From NCBI GenBank assembly GCA_017889745.1, contig JAGGAG010000166.1:1-5413 (forward strand): 5,413 bases of DNA, given 5' to 3'. This document shows, in pieces, positions 4,907 through 5,413 of the stretch. This DNA comes from Gemmatimonadota bacterium (lineage in GTDB: Bacteria; Gemmatimonadota; Gemmatimonadetes; Gemmatimonadales; GWC2-71-9). Below the pieces are notes generated by a model that was given only the letters and a program-made list of their open reading frames with translations, had not been told where the DNA came from and searched no databases. The position numbers and the translations under genes are program-made. Numbering within the stretch: the first letter of the stretch is position 1; the number at the start of each line of letters is the position of its first letter.

Positions 4907-5413
4907 ATGCCCGTCATGGATCCCGATCGCTGGCTGGAGCTCGAACCATGGCTCGACCGGGCGCTCGAGCTGGCCCCCGGCGAGCGCGCCAGGTGGCTCG
5001 ATGAGCTGTCCATCTCCTCGCCGGATATCGCTGCCGACCTGAGCCGGTTGCTGGCGCGCGAAGCCGATGCCGACAAGACCGGGTTTCTGGCCCAGCCGTT
5101 CGACGCCGCGCCGACCGGCATGGAAGTCGGTGCCTACACCATTGACCGCTCGCTGGGCCAGGGCGGCATGGCCAGCGTCTGGCTCGCGCACCGTACCGAC
5201 GGCCGCTACGAGGGTCAGGCGGCGGTGAAGTTCCTCAACCTGGCGCTGATGGGATCGACCGGGTACGAGCGCTTCCGTCGTGAGGGATCGGTGCTCGCGC
5301 GGCTTACGCATCCCGGCATCGCCCGGCTGCTCGACGCCGGGGTACGCAACGGTCAGCCCTACCTCATCCTCGAGTACGTCGACGGCCAGCGCATCGATGA
5401 GTACGTGGCCGGG
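4907..5413 (+). CDS. Ser/Thr protein kinase (Pkn type), N-terminal part, cut by window edge
   Basis: The 169 codons seen read open to the window edge, so the gene is partial only because the window ends. Residues 1-70 form an acidic, Leu/Trp/Arg-rich segment (WLDRALELAPGERARWLDEL, 15-34) of the kind that precedes the kinase domain in many Gemmatimonadota, Acidobacteriota and myxobacterial kinases. The kinase domain starts near residue 77. It has a glycine-rich loop LGQGGMASVW (83-92), the ATP-binding lysine K108 in AAVKFL, the helix-C glutamate E126 in FRREGSVL, HPGIARLLDAG (135-145), and the hinge region LILEYVDGQ (153-161). The catalytic and activation loops lie outside the window, so activity cannot be judged. 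The start is ATG 4907, with AGG nine to eleven bases upstream; ATG 4916 is an in-frame alternative. Such kinases often carry a transmembrane helix and TPR repeats downstream. I see no evidence tying it to the sugar operon. Confidence 0.9.
   Translation, partial: MPVMDPDRWLELEPWLDRALELAPGERARWLDELSISSPDIAADLSRLLAREADADKTGFLAQPFDAAPTGMEVGAYTIDRSLGQGGMASVWLAHRTDGRYEGQAAVKFLNLALMGSTGYERFRREGSVLARLTHPGIARLLDAGVRNGQPYLILEYVDGQRIDEYVAG

Overview
The window is GC-rich bacterial DNA with dense coding and very short gaps between genes. Five protein genes are supported. Three form a tight minus-strand operon (about 3237 down to 175). Two lie on the plus strand (3405-4829 and 4907 to the right edge). The organism is probably a soil- or sediment-type member of Gemmatimonadota or Acidobacteriota. 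This rests on the GC richness, a Pkn-type Ser/Thr kinase with the N-terminal segment common in those phyla, and a GMC dehydrogenase / small subunit / TIM-barrel sugar-isomerase set. It is an inference from gene style; the window has no rRNA or other marker.

Layout. Positions 1-174 hold no gene but carry nested direct and inverted repeats downstream of the operon. The minus-strand operon is transcribed in this order: a gluconate 2-dehydrogenase subunit 3-like small subunit (3237-2683), a 560-residue FAD-dependent GMC oxidoreductase with a ferredoxin-like cysteine cluster (2681-999), and a sugar phosphate isomerase/epimerase-type TIM barrel with a twin-arginine leader (999-175). The genes are separated by one base and then overlap by one base, so they are almost certainly co-translated. 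A divergent intergenic region of 167 bases (3238-3404) separates the operon from a plus-strand lipoprotein of the di-heme cytochrome c peroxidase/MauG family (3405-4829). After a GC-rich hairpin, a Ser/Thr protein kinase begins at 4907 and runs off the right edge in the middle of its kinase domain.

How the genes may work together. GMC large subunit plus Gluconate_2-dh3 small subunit is the arrangement of cell-envelope sugar dehydrogenases such as fructose, gluconate and glucoside 3-dehydrogenases. TIM-barrel proteins of the third type are known to epimerise or otherwise process keto-sugars; E. coli YcjR acts on 3-keto-glycosides. The simplest reading is an exported oxidative sugar-processing module. 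The dehydrogenase oxidises a sugar or glycoside, possibly at C3. The isomerase then acts on the keto product. Electrons leave through an Fe-S cluster to a c-type cytochrome. The usual cytochrome subunit is not encoded in the window, and the divergent di-heme lipoprotein is the only c-type cytochrome seen here. The substrate and the electron route are inferred.

The most interesting details are these: a small-subunit leader that matches the Tat consensus except for a Leu in place of the second Arg; a full CxxCxxCxxxC motif in the GMC protein; a Tyr at the likely distal-heme position of the di-heme protein; and a pair of outward-facing ATCTTTG elements in the divergent promoter region.
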